Source: Acanthosepion lycidas
Lineage: Eukaryota > Mollusca > Cephalopoda > Sepiida > Sepiidae
Direction: 5' to 3'
Assembly (NCBI GenBank): GCA_963932145.1
Contig: OZ010574.1
Coordinates: forward strand, 63,080,878-63,144,877
DNA: 64,000 nt
Shown here: positions 61,283-64,000 of the stretch, piece after piece
Numbering within the stretch: position 1 is the stretch's first letter
Layout: each line of letters opens with the position of its first letter
The notes under the pieces: generated by a model
The model's input: only the letters and a program-made list of their open reading frames with translations
Told to the model about the DNA's origin: nothing
Databases searched by the model: none
Translations under genes and position numbers: made by a program

Positions 61283-61690
61283 CCTTGCCATCAGCCTAGT
61301 CGTAAACCTAAATTCATAAATTCTAGGTTCCAAAGAGGAAAGTTCATTAGAATAATTACCTTATTTACATTATTCGAACTATTGTCTTCATCTGTGACAA
61401 TAGTCTGAATAATGTTAATAATGTACATAATACCTCATCTCAGAAATATAGACAGATACAGAATAATTACCATGAAAATATTTACAGAAAAGATGCAAGG
61501 AATCTATGTTATGTCTGTGGGGAAAGTGACAGAAGCTGAGATGCCAGGTCAGGACCAATAACACTGCATATTCTTCTTTGCATTTTATCAAGAATCTCTA
61601 AGTACATAACAGGAGCACCAAACCAGATCTGGCAGCAAAAATTCAATGTAGAGATGAATGACAGACTTATAAATATGTAAGGTATATTTT
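61283..61690 (-). mobile_element. CR1/Jockey-like LINE fragment, copy 3, interrupted
   Basis: Third diverged copy. The plus strand has gccatcagcctagt (61,286) against gccaatctagta in copies 1 and 2, and the block from atgaaaatatttacagaaaag (61,472) through gatgccaggtcaggacc and ttgcattttatcaagaa to gatgaatgacagactt (about 61,650) follows copy 1 at 59,066-59,255. Unlike the others it has no poly(T) end and starts inside the element. It is split by about 111 extra bases (61,361-61,471) flanked by a 12-base direct repeat. Confidence 0.75.
61349..61471. repeat. Small insertion with 12-bp direct repeats and an internal hairpin
   Basis: Both sides carry agaataattacc (61,349-61,360 and 61,460-61,471). 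Copies 1 and 2 of the surrounding LINE have a single, uninterrupted counterpart. Between the repeats are 99 bp containing an inverted repeat: arms 61,368-61,386 and 61,396-61,414 pair at 17 of 19 positions around a 9-base loop. The repeat fits a target-site duplication of a small non-autonomous element, or a replication-slippage duplication. The hairpin is not at the insert ends, so a classical terminal-inverted-repeat element is not supported. Confidence 0.6.
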
Positions 61691-61990
61691 CAATCCCAAT
61701 ACACTATTACTTCCAAATTTAACTGATTTTTTTTTTCATAGATTTGGGAAACCAATTCCCACTGTTCTATTGTATAACATACTGCTTACTATCAGAGTCA
61801 ACCAAATTAAACTTACTTTTATCAATGAAGAACACTATTACTCAATTTTCTCTGGTCCAAAATACATTCCTGTTTCCAAATCTAGTCTAGTTTTTGGGTT
61901 CTTGCTGGTGAAGAGTTTAATGGTGGGAAAGTCTGTTTCACATAAACAACCAGATACTCTCTATTGAGACATGTTCCTGAGAAATTTTCC
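61691..61990. other. Unassigned AT-rich DNA
   Basis: Nothing recognised. A 65-codon plus-strand frame (61,770-61,967) has no domain and is likely chance. Confidence 0.55.
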
Positions 61991-62327
61991 AGTCATCTGA
62001 CCCACAATGCTTGATGCTGTGTCAAAATAGACCATGGAGATTCTTCAGTCATCTGACCCACAATGCTTGATGCTGTTTCAAAATAGACCATGGAGATTCT
62101 TCAGTCATCTGACCCACAATGCTTGATGCTGTGTCAAAATAGACCATGGAGATTCTTCAGTCATCTGACCCACAATGCTTGATTCTGTGTCAAAATAGAC
62201 CATGGAGATTCTTCAGTCATCTGACCCACAATGCTTGATGCTGTGTCAAAATAGACCATGGAGATTCTTCAGTCATCTGACCCACAATGCTTGATGCTGT
62301 GTCAAAATAGACCCATGGAGATTCTTC
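61991..62327. repeat. 56-bp minisatellite, six copies
   Basis: Units starting agtcatctgaccc at 61,991, 62,047, 62,103, 62,159, 62,215 and 62,271 are exactly 56 bp apart. Single-base differences are tgtttc for tgtgtc in unit 2, gattct for gatgct in unit 4 and an extra C (acccatgg) in unit 6. A partial match, aaattttcc for gattcttc, precedes the first unit. Very low divergence marks a recent local expansion. Each unit has the palindrome CCATGG. Confidence 0.97.
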
Positions 62328-62639
62328 AAGTTGCCTGATTCAGCTGAGCCATTTTATGTATAGTCTTTTCTTCTTGAAACTGGCTGATGTCATCATAAAA
62401 TTTTAATGTTCTAGAAATTATACTTTTCCAAAAGTGCGAATTTCAAATTGGAGATAACAAAATCAAACAAGTGTGGAAATTTTAAACAATTTCAGTTGAT
62501 ACATTCAGTACAAAAAGAGTTTCTATTGAACATGGTTCCAGGGTAATATATGCCACTTACAGCAATTTCTCTGTCTAGTGAAAGCGAGAAGAAAGGATTA
62601 AACATCAAACTGCAAGAAAACAGAATGCATGGTTGTTAG
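62328..62639. other. Flank with a short LINE reverse transcriptase fragment
   Basis: About 62,425-62,490 reads aaaagtgcgaatttc, then aaaatcaaacaagt (62,458), then ggaaatttt. This matches the start of the plus-strand remnants at 56,717 and 62,671 (encoded KIKQV...KF). It is a third, very short piece of the same family or a local duplication of the start of the next copy. The rest of the interval is unassigned. Confidence 0.5.
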
Positions 62640-63361
62640 CAAAAGAAGCAGCCCAAAATGCGAATCGTAGATACCAAAATCAAACAAGTTTGGAAATTTA
62701 AATATCAGGGAAAGTGCTTTAACAAGATGGAAAGTGAGACATTGAAATCCGAAGACATATTGGGATAGCCAAAGATGCTTTCCAAAAGCTAAGCAGAGTA
62801 CTAAGAAATAGGAAAATTTCATTAGAAACAAGGAAAAGAGTGCTGAAATGTTATGTCATATCTCTACTCCTGTATGGTAGTGAGTGCTGGACGATTTCCT
62901 CAGAGATGAAGAAGGGAATTGATTCTACAGAAAGATGCTGGGGATAACAGTTTCACAGAAAATGGAGACAAACAGAAAACTTATACTTAACATCAGAAAG
63001 AGATAGTTGAAATTTCATGATGAGGAAAAAGGCTTGGAAAATTTGATAATCAGTCAGATTGAGGGCAAAAGGGACTGAGGAAAATAACACATAACATACA
63101 TAGTTTGATTTAATGGATGGCAGAATAGGGTTTAGGAGTGATAACAAAAGACAAACTTTATAAAGATCTACGAAGGACAGGAAATTGTAGAGAGCCATGG
63201 TCACCTACAACCATAAGAGACATAACACATGGAAGAAGAAGAATGAGCTTGTGGAAAGGTTTAGGAGAAATTACAAAAAGATAAAATTTGTTAAAAGCTA
63301 CAAGGGACAGAAAATGTGGAGAGCCATGATCACCTATGTCTTGAGGAAACATGACACATAA
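62640..63361 (+). mobile_element. LINE-like reverse transcriptase remnant, C-terminal end, copy 2
   Basis: Same family as 56,690-57,563. Pieces visible are KIKQVWKFKY near 62,671, FQKLSRVLRNRKISLETRKR near 62,780, then VLKCYVISLLLYGSECWTIS from 62,840, a hallmark of the region just after the reverse transcriptase core in animal LINEs. After a stop near 62,945 come decayed equivalents of the downstream region. The closing segment (agagccatgatcacctatg, then catgacacataa) ends at the same stop as copy 1. The end is present twice: about 63,129-63,258 and 63,258-63,361 are diverged duplicates offset by about 129 bp. Frameshifts and stops make the copy inactive. Confidence 0.82.
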
Positions 63362-63862
63362 AAATCAATGTTGTCATATTTTCTTTATAAAATTTTTATT
63401 TTTCAAAAATAATTTCAAAATGTAAGTGGCAATGTTTGTTTTTCTAATTTTGGCTGCTTTATCTTTTAGTAATAAACTATTTTTATTTTTGATTCTTTTT
63501 GTTATGCCAAGTTTCAATTGTTTAAAGCAAGTTTTAAAGTATTTACTACAAGTTTTATTATGATTGGATTTTAGAATTGGAAAGTTTTCATTTTATTCCT
63601 GAACTTCGCTAATATTGGATCCTACTCTGTATGAGAATGGCCAGCAATATCTGCACAAATATCTCTAAGAAGCAATAAAAATTTAAATACTGATAAAAAA
63701 TATAAAGTGCCAACGAACTGTTATTATCATGTAAAATAAATAAAAAAATAATTTATTTAGGTTACTGGTATATTTCATGAGTCAAATATATGTTGCTATG
63801 ATGTATACCTTTTAAATTTATTTACAAATAAAATCTATATTGTTCTTATATTATTTAATCTG
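63362..63862. other. Very AT-rich unassigned DNA
   Basis: No coding or repeat family recognised. Long A/T runs suggest intergenic sequence. Confidence 0.6.
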
Positions 63863-63919
<57 letters not shown>

Positions 63920-63939
63920 ATTATTATTATTATTATTAC

Positions 63940-63986
<47 letters not shown>
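63863..63986. repeat. Compound microsatellite (TC)n(TA)n(TTA)n(TA)n
   Basis: About 12 TC repeats (63,863-63,886), then TA repeats to about 63,914, about ten TTA/ATT repeats to about 63,943 with one change (TTACTATTA), then TA repeats to 63,976 and a short imperfect tail. Common in animal genomes. Length is likely to vary between individuals and to be error-prone in assembly. Confidence 0.97.
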
Positions 63987-64000
63987 AACATGAAAGTAGA

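Noticed and set aside
62598-63352. Minus-strand reading frames of 64-83 codons
   Set aside because: They are antisense to plus-strand LINE copy 2, whose motifs (YGSECWTIS and others) fix the true coding strand.

Overview
The window is eukaryotic and non-coding. Positions 1-55,492 are one uninterrupted satellite DNA array of about 1,387 head-to-tail copies of a 40-bp unit, all in the same orientation. Its left end lies outside the window. The remaining 8.5 kb (55,493-64,000) is AT-rich flanking DNA with decayed LINE-like retrotransposon 3' ends, several small local tandem duplications and a terminal AT microsatellite. I find no intact protein-coding gene, no RNA gene, no CRISPR array and no prokaryotic feature. 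The retrotransposon remnants, the AT-rich flank and the long TC/TA/TTA microsatellite fit an animal genome. A marine invertebrate such as a cephalopod mollusc is a plausible but weak guess.

Array, core domain (1 to about 33,900). The units belong to about a dozen discrete variants, defined mainly by unit positions 3-5, 7, 13, 18-19 and 24. The variants occur in long repeated orders, so the array has nested higher-order repeats. I can place a 34-unit (1,360-bp) repeat at 881-2,240 / 2,241-3,560, a 9-unit repeat at 3,721-4,080 / 4,081-4,440, a 2.7-kb duplication 1,321-4,080 / 4,521-7,240, a large duplication about 641-15,450 / 18,800-30,970, and a 2,799-bp tandem duplication about 28,320-31,118 / 31,119-33,917. 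Shared private mutations allow these events to be partly ordered.

Array, distal domain (about 33,900-55,492). The units are more heterogeneous, but the domain is mostly one 9,720-bp block (34,079-43,798) followed directly by a near-identical second copy (43,799-55,278). The second copy later gained a 1,880-bp tandem duplication and lost 120 bp. The last 214 bp run into non-satellite DNA at about 55,492.

Flank. Two plus-strand remnants (56,690-57,563 and 62,640-63,361) and one short piece (about 62,425-62,490) come from the C-terminal end of one LINE-like reverse transcriptase family. Three minus-strand remnants (58,681-59,520, 60,570-60,975, 61,283-61,690) come from the 3' end of a second, CR1/Jockey-like family; two of them end at the same point in a poly(A) tail, seen as poly(T) on the plus strand. 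Local tandem repeats lie at 56,321-56,629 (2 x 154 bp), 58,204-58,680 (3 degenerate copies) and 61,991-62,327 (6 x 56 bp). No gene works with another here. The interest lies in satellite evolution and in the array edge.
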